A stretch of 64,000 nucleotides of DNA. It comes from Flavobacterium sp. DG2-3. GTDB taxonomy: Bacteria > Bacteroidota > Bacteroidia > Flavobacteriales > Flavobacteriaceae. The stretch is from assembly GCF_030730925.1 (NCBI RefSeq), contig NZ_JAVAMB010000004.1:265626-329625 (forward strand). Direction: 5' to 3'. This document shows positions 24,771 to 33,619 of the stretch, piece after piece; within the stretch, counting starts at the first letter, position 1; every line of letters starts with the position of its first letter. A model generated the notes under the pieces. The model did no database searches. It was not told where the DNA came from and worked only from the letters and a program-made list of their open reading frames with translations. The position numbers were made by a program, and so were the translations under genes.

Positions 24771-25295
24771 ATGAAAGCATTTTTACCCACGATCTGCTTG
24801 ATGTTCTTAACCCTATTTAGTTCGCAAGCGCAAACTAATGCTCCAGCCGCAAACGCAAATCCGTTCCCTACTATTAGTACATTGACGACTTGGGCAAGCT
24901 TTAACTCACAACAGCAATTTGATGTTGCTATTCGTGCAGTTGGGTTTAAGTTTGAAGTTAAAGAACCAGGTGAAGGATCTACAGCTTATACCTACATTCG
25001 TAAAGTAACTGTTAACGAAGTAAACTACACGGACAGAATTGTATACAGAATTACAAATAATAATTCTGCAAGTATCATTTCTTTAGTAACAGCTTCTACT
25101 GACTTGGTTAGTTTATACACACCACAATTGGCAAGTTTTAAAAACAACAACTGTAAAACAGAAATGTCTAAAGACAAAAACACAACTTGCAGCTGTTACG
25201 AAAGTGCAAATTTTGCAATCGATCTTTGCGACGAGCGTGTAAAATTAACTATGGGTGACGGAAATAAATATTTTGTTTCTGTAGCGAAAAAATAA
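24771..25295 (+). CDS. secreted hypothetical protein
   Basis: 174 residues from the ATG at 24771, chosen because it begins the signal peptide 'MKAFLPTICLMFLTLFSSQAQ'; the frame is open to a TTG at 24669 but that leader is basic and unlike a signal sequence. The mature protein has a proline/alanine-rich start, a beta-rich middle ('YIRKVTVNEVNYTDRIVYRI') and five cysteines towards the C-terminus ('NNCKTE', 'TTCSCYES', 'DLCDERV'), likely forming disulfides. No family recognised. The 485 bases between it and mtaB contain the divergent promoters and an A/T-rich stretch with no gene. Confidence 0.65.
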   Translation: MKAFLPTICLMFLTLFSSQAQTNAPAANANPFPTISTLTTWASFNSQQQFDVAIRAVGFKFEVKEPGEGSTAYTYIRKVTVNEVNYTDRIVYRITNNNSASIISLVTASTDLVSLYTPQLASFKNNNCKTEMSKDKNTTCSCYESANFAIDLCDERVKLTMGDGNKYFVSVAKK

Positions 25296-25314
25296 TATTT
25301 TAACTCTGATTTGT

Positions 25315-25356
25315 TTCCAAATCTTTACTGACTTTTAAGTATGTAAAGATTTGGAA
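25315..25356. terminator. 14-bp hairpin between convergent genes
   Basis: TTCCAAATCTTTAC (25315-25328) pairs perfectly with 25343-25356. It lies between the stop of the secreted protein gene and the stop of the GNAT gene on the other strand. Confidence 0.75.
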
Positions 25357-25364
25357 TACATTTC

Positions 25365-25895
25365 TTAGTTTGAGTTTGGATTTTTGAGTTCGTACCAAAC
25401 TTCTAATTCTTCCTGATAAGTAAAAGAATTCACAAAATGGAAACCTAATTTTTCGAGAATCTTTCTTGAGTTTTCATTTCCAGCATCTGCGTAAGCATAA
25501 AGTGCTTCAACTTTCATTTCATTAAATGCGTAATCTACAAAAGCTTTTCCTGCTTCAGACGCATATCCTTTTCCCCAATGTTTTTCGATAAAACGATATC
25601 CTAATTCATAGAAATTTTTGTGATTATTGATTTCGTCTGTAATATATTTAATTCCAGACCAGCCAATAAATTCGTTCGTTTCTTTTAACACAACCGCCCA
25701 TCTTCCAGTCCCGAAATCTTTGTATTGTTTTTGAACAAACTTGATATATTCAATACTTTCTTCAATATGTTTTACGGGTTTATTTCCAACAAACAAATGC
25801 ACATTTGGATTCGAATCCAATTCAAACATGCCTTCTGCATCAGAAAGCAACATCTCTCTTAAAATCAAACGTACTGTTTCAATTGGCTTTTTCAT
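25365..25895 (-). CDS. RimJ/RimL-type GNAT N-acetyltransferase
   Basis: 176 residues with the GNAT_3 pattern: 'TVRLILREMLLSDAEGMFELDSNPNV' at the start, 'ELGYRFIEKHWGKGYASEAGKAFVDYAF' as the acetyl-CoA binding loop (Q/R-x-x-G-x-G/A variant 'WGKGYA') and 'NENSRKILEKLGFHFV' near the end. It acetylates an amino group, either a protein N-terminus or a small molecule; unassigned. It begins six bases after the HAD phosphatase stop, so the two form one minus-strand unit. Confidence 0.85.
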   Translation of the reverse strand: MKKPIETVRLILREMLLSDAEGMFELDSNPNVHLFVGNKPVKHIEESIEYIKFVQKQYKDFGTGRWAVVLKETNEFIGWSGIKYITDEINNHKNFYELGYRFIEKHWGKGYASEAGKAFVDYAFNEMKVEALYAYADAGNENSRKILEKLGFHFVNSFTYQEELEVWYELKNPNSN

Positions 25896-25901
25896 CTCTT
25901 T

Positions 25902-26705
25902 TTAATTTAAAATAAAGCGCTGCACAACCTCAGCCACTCCATCATTATTATTTGAAGATACGATTAAATCTGCTTTATCGCGCAATTCGGGTGTCACATT
26001 GTCTACCCAAACGCCGAGTCCTGCATATTCGATCATTGTCAAATCATTTCCTGCATTTCCTACAGCTATAATTTCACTTTGATGAATTCTTAGCTTTTCA
26101 GCTAAACGTTTCAAACTCGCTGCTTTATCAATGCCTAATTGTGCGACCTCCAGAAAAAAAGGTTTTGATGTCGAAACGCTTAAATGCGGCATAAAATCGA
26201 TTAAATCTTTTTCAACCATTTTTAAATACTCTGGATCTTGCAATAAAATACATTTAACCGCTGGCCTGTCAACATAATCTTTAAAGCTAGAAACTTTGCG
26301 ATGCGCCATTCCTGTAATTTCTTTTTCGATTTCTATGTATTCAGAATCTGTTTCGCTAATAATTTCATCATCTAAATACGTGATGATGTGTGTATTCATT
26401 TTAACGCTATAATCGTATAAAGCATGAATTTGTTCAACAGTTAATTTCTGTTCGAATAAAATCAAATTGTCTTTTACACGACTTATTATCGCTCCATTAA
26501 ACGAAAGCATATACGAATCGTTAAGATCTAGCTCCAATTCTTTAGCGTAAGCGATCATTGCAATTGTAGGCCTTCCAGAAGCCAAAACCACATAAACACC
26601 TTTCGCCTGCGCTTCTAAAAGTACTTTTTTATTTAAATCTGAAATTCTGTGGTCGTCTGTCAACAAGGTATCATCCATGTCGAGCACTAACATTTTGTAT
26701 TGCAT
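25902..26705 (-). CDS. Cof-type HAD-IIB hydrolase
   Basis: 267 residues. HAD motif I is 'LVLDMDDTLL' (Asp9, Asp11), motif II is 'VLASGRP', motif III Lys in 'DKAASLKRL' region and motif IV 'GNAGNDLTMIEYAG' with the acidic pair. The size and the cap between motifs II and III identify subclass IIB (Cof/YbjI/YidA type). It probably dephosphorylates sugar phosphates or nucleotide-related metabolites in the cytoplasm. Followed by the GNAT gene. Confidence 0.9.
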   Translation of the reverse strand: MQYKMLVLDMDDTLLTDDHRISDLNKKVLLEAQAKGVYVVLASGRPTIAMIAYAKELELDLNDSYMLSFNGAIISRVKDNLILFEQKLTVEQIHALYDYSVKMNTHIITYLDDEIISETDSEYIEIEKEITGMAHRKVSSFKDYVDRPAVKCILLQDPEYLKMVEKDLIDFMPHLSVSTSKPFFLEVAQLGIDKAASLKRLAEKLRIHQSEIIAVGNAGNDLTMIEYAGLGVWVDNVTPELRDKADLIVSSNNNDGVAEVVQRFILN

Positions 26706-26706
26706 T

Positions 26707-26851
26707 TTTTTTTAGTCCTTTTTTTTAGTCCTTAGTACTTAGCTTTTTTTAATCCTTAGCACTTAGCCATTAGTCCTTAGCATTTAGTTGTTAGCATCTA
26801 GTTTTAAAAACCAGAACTAAGGACTACTTACTAGGGACTAAACAACTATCT
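26707..26851. repeat. degenerate TTAG repeat block
   Basis: About a dozen phrases of the kind 'CCTTAGCACTTAG', then 'AACTAAGGACTA' in opposite sense, in the gap between the HAD and DUF2007 genes. Non-coding and slippery-looking. Confidence 0.6.
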
Positions 26852-26852
26852 T

Positions 26853-27071
26853 TTAAATACTCATTCTAAACTGTTCAACAACTGGATTTGCTTTTGCGAA
26901 ATCTGTTTCTTGAATAAACAATTCGACTGCCAAATCTGTTTGTCCGAATCCGCCCAAGCGAGCCGATTGGATATTATCTTTTTTTACAGTTTCTACTCCA
27001 GCTTCCTCTAATCTTTCTTGTAAAGCTATTGCTAATACTTCACTTCCCGAAAACACTTTCATTAGTCCCAT
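26853..27071 (-). CDS. DUF2007-domain protein
   Basis: 72 residues, about the usual length for the DUF2007 (putative signal-transducing) family. It shows 'KVFSGSEVLAIALQERLEEAGVETVKKDNIQSA' and 'VELFIQETDFAKANPVVEQF', the strand-helix-strand-helix pattern of the fold. No catalytic residue is known for the family. It starts 25 bases after the alpha/beta hydrolase stop, so is probably co-transcribed. Confidence 0.82.
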   Translation of the reverse strand: MGLMKVFSGSEVLAIALQERLEEAGVETVKKDNIQSARLGGFGQTDLAVELFIQETDFAKANPVVEQFRMSI

Positions 27072-27096
27072 AACATTCTATTTTATGATTTATTTT

Positions 27097-27912
27097 TTAT
27101 TTTAAAATTGCCTCTAATTGAGTCTGATACTCGGCATTTTCATTCATCCCAATATGTTCCTGATTTTCCAAAAGATAAAGATGTCCTCGCCTATCTATCA
27201 ATTCATTCAACCTGACAGAATTATTATATTCAATCAAATGATCGTCTTTCCCATGAAAAATATAAATTGGCACTTTAACTTTTGGCAAATAAGTATAAGT
27301 CTCCAGTTGAAATTTTTTCATGAAATTCGGAAAAAACGGAACTCTTGTACTTGATAATTCTGTAAAACTATAGTAAGGCGACTGAAGAATTAAAGCTTTT
27401 GGTTTGTTTTCTGAAGCCAAAATTGTTGCAAATCCAGAACCAATCGAATAGCCTGCAATTATTATTTTATTTTCGGCATATCTTTTTGCTAATGTCTTAT
27501 AAGCAATAGAAATATCTTTCTTTAATTGTTCTTCATTTTCAATTTGACCTTCACTTTTGCCAAAACTTCTGTAATCTAAAATAAAAATATCATAACCTAA
27601 ATTGGTATATGTTTTAGCAATTTTACCCCAAGTTTCAAGTGTACCTGCATTTCCATGAAGATAAAAAACGAGTCCTTTTGAATTCTCTGCTTTAAAAAGC
27701 AAACCATTTAACTTAGTTCCGTCAAAAGATTTTATATCGATCTCTTCAAACTTTTGAACATAATCAAATTTATGGTCTTTCGGAAGCGCCGTGCTTTGAA
27801 AAACCATTCCTACCTGATTAAAATAAACATAGGAAATAATCAAAACATAAATTACAAGGAAAGCACATAAAAGTACTATTATCAAAAATTTAAGCGTTTT
27901 AAAAATCTCCAT
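27097..27912 (-). CDS. membrane-anchored alpha/beta hydrolase
   Basis: 271 residues. A single N-terminal membrane helix (about 8-30) is followed by an alpha/beta hydrolase domain of the BAAT/prolyl-oligopeptidase type. Oxyanion motif 'HGNAG' (86-90), nucleophile Ser156 in GYSIGSG, Asp in 'FHGKDDHLI' and His in 'ENQEHIGM' complete the catalytic triad. Similar to B. subtilis YqkD and E. coli YfhR; substrate unknown. It heads a two-gene minus-strand unit with DUF2007. Confidence 0.87.
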   Translation of the reverse strand: MEIFKTLKFLIIVLLCAFLVIYVLIISYVYFNQVGMVFQSTALPKDHKFDYVQKFEEIDIKSFDGTKLNGLLFKAENSKGLVFYLHGNAGTLETWGKIAKTYTNLGYDIFILDYRSFGKSEGQIENEEQLKKDISIAYKTLAKRYAENKIIIAGYSIGSGFATILASENKPKALILQSPYYSFTELSSTRVPFFPNFMKKFQLETYTYLPKVKVPIYIFHGKDDHLIEYNNSVRLNELIDRRGHLYLLENQEHIGMNENAEYQTQLEAILK

Positions 27913-27991
27913 TTCTGTTCTATCATAAAGCTTTCAGTCCCAGTTTTCAGTATTAAACTAAAACTGGGACTGAAAAATTAAAACTTATTCT

Positions 27992-28657
27992 TTATTCTTC
28001 CTCTTCAATATCATCTTCCTCTTCGTCGAGTTCTTCTTCGCCTTCTTCATCCATATCGAACAAATACGGTTCGATCAGCATTCTGTCTGCTAGAATCTCA
28101 ACACGTTCTGACAAAGTTTCAGCAAAAATGATTCGCTGTGTTTTAGCAATACTGTTTGAAATACGCATAATTTTAGGTTCGTGACGTAATTTCAAAATTG
28201 GATCTGCATCATCTAAAATCAGCATTTTCAAACGATTTACATTGTAACCTGCCGTACTAAACATATCGTTTAATTTTGTCGGCGTTCCAATTAAAACATC
28301 AATTCCCGTTGAAACATAATTTTTGTCATAATCCATGTCGCCTTTATCATGCACGCCGTAGACTTCAAGATTGGTATATTTACCGTATTTTTCGAAAAGC
28401 TCTTCCATAGCCAAAACCTTTTCTTTGTCTTCTACAATAATCAAGGCACGAGGCGATTCTTCATTTTTTCCTGCCAATTGCTGAATCACATTCAAAACAA
28501 TTGTAGTCGTTTTTCCGCTTCCGTTTGGTGAAATAATTACACAGTCGGCACCACTTTTTATCGTCGAAAAAGTTTCCATTTGCAAAGCATTGGCTTCCGT
28601 CAGACCATTTTCAATTAGACCGTCTTGTAATTTCTCGTTTATTTTTTTTAGTTTCAT
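27992..28657 (-). CDS. single-RecA-domain, degenerate DEAD-box-like protein
   Basis: 221 residues, less than the about 350-residue DEAD-box core. Only the first RecA-like domain is present. Motifs: Gln26 in 'NALQMETFSTI' (Q-motif region), Walker A 'PNGSGKT' (44-50), 'GTPTKLND' for motif Ib, 'LILDDADPIL' with DDAD (149-152) instead of DEAD, and 'FAET' (178-181) where SAT is expected. It ends in a highly acidic tail of about 20 residues. Nothing homologous to the second RecA domain follows in any frame before the next gene, so this is its natural length rather than a frameshift. It may bind RNA or ATP without unwinding. Confidence 0.8.
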   Translation of the reverse strand: MKLKKINEKLQDGLIENGLTEANALQMETFSTIKSGADCVIISPNGSGKTTTIVLNVIQQLAGKNEESPRALIIVEDKEKVLAMEELFEKYGKYTNLEVYGVHDKGDMDYDKNYVSTGIDVLIGTPTKLNDMFSTAGYNVNRLKMLILDDADPILKLRHEPKIMRISNSIAKTQRIIFAETLSERVEILADRMLIEPYLFDMDEEGEEELDEEEDDIEEEE

Positions 28658-28714
28658 TTCTAAATTTTAGAGTTTTGATTTTAGATTTTAGATTGAAAAA
28701 TCTTATCTCAAATC

Positions 28715-29878
28715 TTATTTGCTTGCGAACATTTTTACGTCGGTTTCAGAGATTTCATTTCCTCCTAAAATAATCAGCCTTTCCACCACATTTCGAAGTT
28801 CACGAATATTTCCTGTCCAATCGTATTCTTGCAATAATTTAATGGCTTGCGCCGAAAACGACTTAACCGCATTTCCTTGCTCAGACGCTATTTTTTCTGT
28901 AAAATGCGAAATCAAAGCTGGAATATCGTCACGTCTTTCATTCAATGGCGGCACTTTAATTAAAATTACTGCCAAACGATGGTATAAATCTTCACGGAAA
29001 CGGCCTTCGGCAATTTCTGTTTTTAAATCTTTATTAGTCGCCGCAACCACACGAACATCGACTTTAATATCCTTGTCTGCACCTACACGCGTAATCATAC
29101 TTTCCTGTAATGCGCGCAATACTTTAGCTTGTGCCGAAAGACTCATGTCTCCAATTTCATCTAAGAAAATAGTCCCTTTGTCTGCAGCTTCAAACTTTCC
29201 GGCACGATCTTTAACTGCCGATGTAAAAGCGCCTTTCACATGTCCGAACAATTCACTTTCGATCAACTCGCTAGGAATCGCCGCACAGTTTACTTCGATT
29301 AAAGGAAAAGCAGAACGCTCACTTTTTTCATGCAATTGATGCGCCACTAATTCTTTTCCAGTTCCGTTTGGTCCCGTAATTAAAACTCTGGCTTCTGTTG
29401 GTGCCACTTTATCAATCATCACTTTGATATGATTAATCGATTCGCTGTCCCCAATCATTTCGTAATTTTTACTGACTTTTTTCTTCAGGATTTTATTTTC
29501 AACTACTAATTGTTTTTTATCCAAAGCATTGCGAACAGTATTCAGCAAACGATTCAAATCTGGCGGTTTAGAAATATAATCAAAAGCTCCCAAACGCATG
29601 GTTTGAATCGCCGTTTCCATATCGCCATGACCAGAAATCATAACCATCGGAATTTCGGGTTTTATCTTTTTTACTTCTTCTAAAACCTCAACACCGTCCA
29701 TTTTTGGCATTTTGATATCGCACAAAACCAAATCGTAATCATTGTTTTTTATTTTTTCAAGTCCTACAGCCCCATCTTCAGCCTCATCAACCTGATACAA
29801 ATCATTTTCTTCTGATAAAATTTTTACCAAAACTCTTCTGATCGCTGCTTCGTCTTCTATAATTAGGATTTTACTCAT
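28715..29878 (-). CDS. NtrC-type response regulator without DNA-binding domain
   Basis: 387 residues from the ATG before 'SKILIIEDE'; a TTG 15 bases upstream is less likely. A receiver domain (about 1-118, phospho-acceptor Asp54 in 'LVLCDIKMPKMDG') precedes a sigma-54 interaction AAA+ domain with Walker A 'GPNGTGKE', 'ELFGHVKGAFTSA' (GAFTGA motif as GAFTSA), Walker B 'GTIFLDEIGDM' and the arginine-finger region 'RFREDLYHRL'. The chain ends at 'SETDVKMFASK' shortly after the AAA+ lid, with no Fis-type helix-turn-helix. No sensor kinase is adjacent. Activation without specific DNA binding, or another partner for targeting, is implied. Confidence 0.9.
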   Translation of the reverse strand: MSKILIIEDEAAIRRVLVKILSEENDLYQVDEAEDGAVGLEKIKNNDYDLVLCDIKMPKMDGVEVLEEVKKIKPEIPMVMISGHGDMETAIQTMRLGAFDYISKPPDLNRLLNTVRNALDKKQLVVENKILKKKVSKNYEMIGDSESINHIKVMIDKVAPTEARVLITGPNGTGKELVAHQLHEKSERSAFPLIEVNCAAIPSELIESELFGHVKGAFTSAVKDRAGKFEAADKGTIFLDEIGDMSLSAQAKVLRALQESMITRVGADKDIKVDVRVVAATNKDLKTEIAEGRFREDLYHRLAVILIKVPPLNERRDDIPALISHFTEKIASEQGNAVKSFSAQAIKLLQEYDWTGNIRELRNVVERLIILGGNEISETDVKMFASK

Positions 29879-29883
29879 TTTTT

Positions 29884-29945
29884 TAAGGTTCAAAGTGACA
29901 GAGGTTCAAAGTGACAGAGAGAAAAGCTTTGCCTCTTTGTTACTT
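29884..29945. repeat. short direct repeats GTTCAAAGTGACAGAG
   Basis: The 16-base phrase occurs at 29887-29902 and again at 29904-29919, followed by 'CTTTGCCTCTTTG' phrases, between the regulator and ABC permease genes. Confidence 0.55.
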
Positions 29946-29966
29946 TAAAACTTTGCAACTATAAAG

Positions 29967-31283
29967 TTAATATTTAATCCATTTATACAATTCTTTCCAT
30001 GTTGGCTTTTTGCCGTACATTAAAATACCGACACGGTAAATTTTTGCAGCGAACCACACAACAAGGAAAAATGTAGCAAACAATAATGATACCGAAATTG
30101 CGATTTGCCACCACGGCACGCCAAACGGAATACGCATTAACATTACAATTGGAGAAGTTAGCGGAATCATCGAAAAGATAACGGCAACACTTCCATGAGG
30201 ATCATTTACTACGGTAAAAAATCCGATATAAACGCTCAAAATAAGCGGCATTAAGATTGGAAGCAGAAATTGCTGAGAGTCAGTCTGATTATCAACCGCG
30301 GCTCCAATTGCAGCGTAAAATGAGCTGTAAAGGAAATAGCCTCCAATAAAATAAATTACAAATCCGATTATGATACTTGCAAGTGGCAGATTCCATAATT
30401 CGGCGATATACATCTGCGCAGAACCCGATAATTGATGCTGTGCTGATTGCATCATTTCTGGTGAAATTTTCGCTGTTGGTCCAACATTTACTCCAAAAAA
30501 TGCCGAAGCTGCAAACATTAATCCCAGACCAATTATTGCCCAGATTATAAATTGCAGAATTCCTGCTAGCGAAGTTCCAACAATTTTACCAATCATTAAC
30601 TGAAACGGTTTAACAGATGAAATAATGATTTCGATAATTCGGTTTGTTTTTTCTTCGATGACGCTTCGCATTACCATATTTCCGTAAATAATAATAAACA
30701 TCATAATCAGATAACCAAATGCTCCGCCAATTCCGATTTTAATTTCGTTTAATCCTTTCAAACTTTCTTCTCCAGAAGCTTTAACCAAATGAATATTCAC
30801 ATCCGATTGCGCTTTTTGAATTGCTAAAGTATCCAGTTTTGCTTCTTCGAGATTTAGTTTTGTAATTTTATTTCCTATAATATCCTGTATACTTTCGATA
30901 AAAGAAATGCTCGGGCTATTATTAGAAATAAACTCAATCTTACTTTCTAAATCTTTTATATTTTTTGTTTTCGGAATAACAATCAGTCCGTTGAAATTTT
31001 CTTTTGTAATGCTGTCTTTTAAAGCTTTTACATCAACTTCAGATAAATTGAGATATTTAAACTCGGCACCTTTTTTATTTTCTTTTAAAAAATCGGAAGC
31101 AAAAAGTCCAGTTTCATCATGAATTGCAATGCGTTTGGTTTCTGCTTTCATTGAGCTTAAATAACCTATAAAAAAGGCAATAGCGACAAATAAAAGCGGA
31201 CTCAAGAAAGTCATGACAACAAAAGATTTATTGCGGACTTTGGCAATAAATTCTCTTTTTATAATCAACGAAATTATACTCAT
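29967..31283 (-). CDS. ABC-2-type permease (NatB-like)
   Basis: 438 residues. One membrane helix near the N-terminus (about 22-42, 'VMTFLSPLLFVAIAFFIGYL'), a large extracytoplasmic segment (about 45-190) and five or six helices after that, including 'MRSVIEEKTNRIIEIIISSVKPFQLMIGKI', a hallmark of NatB/ABC-2 permeases. It works with the ATPase encoded 69 bases upstream. NatAB exports Na+; other family members export peptides or antibiotics, so the cargo is unassigned. Confidence 0.9.
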   Translation of the reverse strand: MSIISLIIKREFIAKVRNKSFVVMTFLSPLLFVAIAFFIGYLSSMKAETKRIAIHDETGLFASDFLKENKKGAEFKYLNLSEVDVKALKDSITKENFNGLIVIPKTKNIKDLESKIEFISNNSPSISFIESIQDIIGNKITKLNLEEAKLDTLAIQKAQSDVNIHLVKASGEESLKGLNEIKIGIGGAFGYLIMMFIIIYGNMVMRSVIEEKTNRIIEIIISSVKPFQLMIGKIVGTSLAGILQFIIWAIIGLGLMFAASAFFGVNVGPTAKISPEMMQSAQHQLSGSAQMYIAELWNLPLASIIIGFVIYFIGGYFLYSSFYAAIGAAVDNQTDSQQFLLPILMPLILSVYIGFFTVVNDPHGSVAVIFSMIPLTSPIVMLMRIPFGVPWWQIAISVSLLFATFFLVVWFAAKIYRVGILMYGKKPTWKELYKWIKY

Positions 31284-31352
31284 TCTTCGTAATTTTCAAT
31301 TTAAAAATTCCAAAACCCAACAATTGGAATTTGGAATTTATTTTTTGGAATT

Positions 31353-32282
31353 TTATTTTGTGTTTTCAGTAACCGTTTGAATAAAAATATCGTGAACGCT
31401 TGGAATTTTTTCGACGAAATGTGTCACTTGTCCGCGCTGTGTTAGAACATTTAATAATTCATTTGGCACCGCGTTTCCAATCTGGATATTTAATTTCAAA
31501 TCATCATTTAACGATTTGAAACTAGCTGGAGAAACGGTAAATTTTTGTGTAATATCATACATCAAACCTTCAACATTACTCGTCAAGATTCCAACTTCAA
31601 AACTATTGGTTCTAAACTGTCGTTTTACATCGCCAATTTTACCTTCTATTAGTTTATTTGATTTATGAATTAAAGCTATATTTTCGCAAAGTTCCTCTAC
31701 ACTTTCCATTCTGTGAGTCGAAAAAATAATCGTTGAGCCTTGTTCTTTTAATGCTAAAATTTCATCTTTAATCACATTTGCATTTACAGGATCAAATCCA
31801 GAAAACGGCTCGTCTAAAATCAACAATTTAGGTTTATGCAAAACACAAACCACAAACTGGATTTTCTGTGCCATTCCTTTAGATAATTCCTGTATTTTCT
31901 TGTTCCACCAGCCTTGAATTCCTAATCGGTCAAACCAGTAATCCAATTGCTTTTTAGCTTCTGCTTTAGAAAGTCCTTTCATTTGAGCCAAATACAAACA
32001 TTGCTCCCCAACTTTCATCGAGCTATACAAGCCTCTTTCTTCTGGAAGATATCCGATAGTTTGCACATGTTTAGGCTGTAATCTTTCTCCATCCAAAATT
32101 ACTTCGCCACTGTCTGGCAGGGTAATTTGGTTTATGATTCTGATAAGGGAAGTTTTTCCGGCTCCATTCGGACCTAAAAGTCCATATATACTGCCTTTTG
32201 GTACATTTAATGAAACTTCGTTAAGTGCTACATAGTCGCCGTATTTTTTTACGACTTTATGTACTTCTAGTAAGTTACTCAT
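31353..32282 (-). CDS. ABC transporter ATP-binding protein (NatA-like)
   Basis: 309 residues. Walker A 'GPNGAGKTS' (37-45), signature 'ELSKGMAQK', Walker B 'KLLILDEPFSGFD' and switch His in 'IIFSTHRME' are all present, followed by a C-terminal extension (about 225-309) as in NatA and drug-export ATPases. It is the partner of the next gene on the strand, the ABC-2 permease. Located on the cytoplasmic face of the inner membrane. Confidence 0.93.
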   Translation of the reverse strand: MSNLLEVHKVVKKYGDYVALNEVSLNVPKGSIYGLLGPNGAGKTSLIRIINQITLPDSGEVILDGERLQPKHVQTIGYLPEERGLYSSMKVGEQCLYLAQMKGLSKAEAKKQLDYWFDRLGIQGWWNKKIQELSKGMAQKIQFVVCVLHKPKLLILDEPFSGFDPVNANVIKDEILALKEQGSTIIFSTHRMESVEELCENIALIHKSNKLIEGKIGDVKRQFRTNSFEVGILTSNVEGLMYDITQKFTVSPASFKSLNDDLKLNIQIGNAVPNELLNVLTQRGQVTHFVEKIPSVHDIFIQTVTENTK

Positions 32283-32375
32283 GCTATTTTTAAGGATTTA
32301 CTGCGTCACTTTGCCTGTTACGGTTCAGCGACTGTAAAAGTAAATAATTCGAAGCGAAATTGTGTCATATTACGC

Positions 32376-32412
32376 AAAAAACCCATTCTAATTTATGCTA
32401 GAATGGGTTTTT
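32376..32412 (-). terminator. terminator of dnaJ
   Basis: 14-bp perfect stem (32377-32390/32399-32412, core ACCCATTCTA) just downstream of dnaJ on the minus strand, followed by T on that strand. Confidence 0.82.
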
Positions 32413-32441
32413 AATTTATTTATAATTTTAAAAAGTTCCGA

Positions 32442-33551
32442 TTATGAGAACATATCTTTTACTTTTTCAAAAAATGATTTCTCTGATTTCTCTGGACTTG
32501 GAGCAAAATGGTCGTCTGTCAAAGCATTTTCAAAGAATTGTTTTTGTTCTTTATTTAATGTTTTAGGTGTCCAAACATTTACGTGAACCAATAAATCTCC
32601 GCTTCCGTAACCGTTTAAACTCGGAATTCCTTTTCCTTTTAATCTTAAGATTTTTCCAGATTGAATTCCTTCTTCCAGTTTAATACGAACTTTTCCATTG
32701 ATCGCTTCAATATCTTTAGAAGCTCCTAAAACTGCTTCAGGGAAACTGATATATAAATCGAAATGAACATTTTCTCCTTCACGCTTCAAGAATTCGTGCT
32801 CTACTTCTTCTATCGCTACAATTAAATCTCCTGGAATACTGTTTCCTGGCGCATCGTTACCTTTGTTGGCAACTTTCAACTGCATTCCGTCAACAACTCC
32901 AGCAGGAATTTTGATTGATACTGTTTCGTCTTCTTGAACCATTCCTTGAGCATCTGCTTCAGAAGGTTTTTTATCTAAGATTTGTCCAGAACCACCACAA
33001 GTATGACAAGTAGATGCAGATTGCATTCTTCCCAAAATAGTGTTAGTTACACGCATTACTTGACCTTGACCGTTACAAGTCGTACAAGTTTTATACGTTA
33101 CGCCCTTAGCCTGAACTTTACGTTTTACTTTTACTTTTTTCTCAACTCCATTTGCAATTTCCTCTAAAGTCAATTTTACTTTGATTCGAAGATTGCTTCC
33201 TTTCGCACGGCGAGGGCCACCGCCTCCACCTCCGAAACCGCCAAATCCGCCACCAAAAATATCACCAAACTGGCTGAAAATGTCATCCATATTCATACCG
33301 CCATGATCACCGCCAAATCCGCCAGAACCATCAAATGCTTGATGACCGTATTGATCGTATTTCGCTTTTTTCTGCGGATCACTTAAAACTTCGTAAGCTT
33401 CTGCCGCCAATTTGAAGTTTTCTTCTGCCTCTTTGTCGCCTGGATTTTTATCAGGATGGTATTTTAAAGCGCTTTTTCTATATGCTTTTTTAATTTCGGC
33501 AGCATCAGCATTTTTTGAAATGCCTAGTATTTCGTAAAAATCTTTTTTCAT
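32442..33551 (-). CDS. dnaJ: chaperone DnaJ with reduced zinc-finger region
   Basis: 369 residues from the ATG before 'KKDFYEILGIS'; an upstream TTG is rejected. J-domain with His32-Pro-Asp, then a Gly/Phe-rich linker (about 75-113), a cysteine-rich region and two substrate-binding domains. The zinc region has only two of the usual four C-x-x-C-x-G-x-G motifs: 'CTTCNGQG' (156-163) and 'CHTCGGSG' (182-189), which correspond to motifs 2 and 3, leaving one zinc centre. It activates DnaK with GrpE in refolding. It lies 68 bases after grpE on the same strand. Confidence 0.93.
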   Translation of the reverse strand: MKKDFYEILGISKNADAAEIKKAYRKSALKYHPDKNPGDKEAEENFKLAAEAYEVLSDPQKKAKYDQYGHQAFDGSGGFGGDHGGMNMDDIFSQFGDIFGGGFGGFGGGGGGPRRAKGSNLRIKVKLTLEEIANGVEKKVKVKRKVQAKGVTYKTCTTCNGQGQVMRVTNTILGRMQSASTCHTCGGSGQILDKKPSEADAQGMVQEDETVSIKIPAGVVDGMQLKVANKGNDAPGNSIPGDLIVAIEEVEHEFLKREGENVHFDLYISFPEAVLGASKDIEAINGKVRIKLEEGIQSGKILRLKGKGIPSLNGYGSGDLLVHVNVWTPKTLNKEQKQFFENALTDDHFAPSPEKSEKSFFEKVKDMFS

Positions 33552-33619
33552 AATAAGGTTAAATTCCAAATTTTAAAATTCCAAATTCCAAAAATGCATT
33601 TGAAATTTTTATCTGCATT

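Noticed and set aside
28719..29339. 206-residue antisense ORF opposite the NtrC-type regulator
   Set aside because: It is a shadow of the regulator's coding frame with Ser/Arg-biased composition and no recognisable domain.
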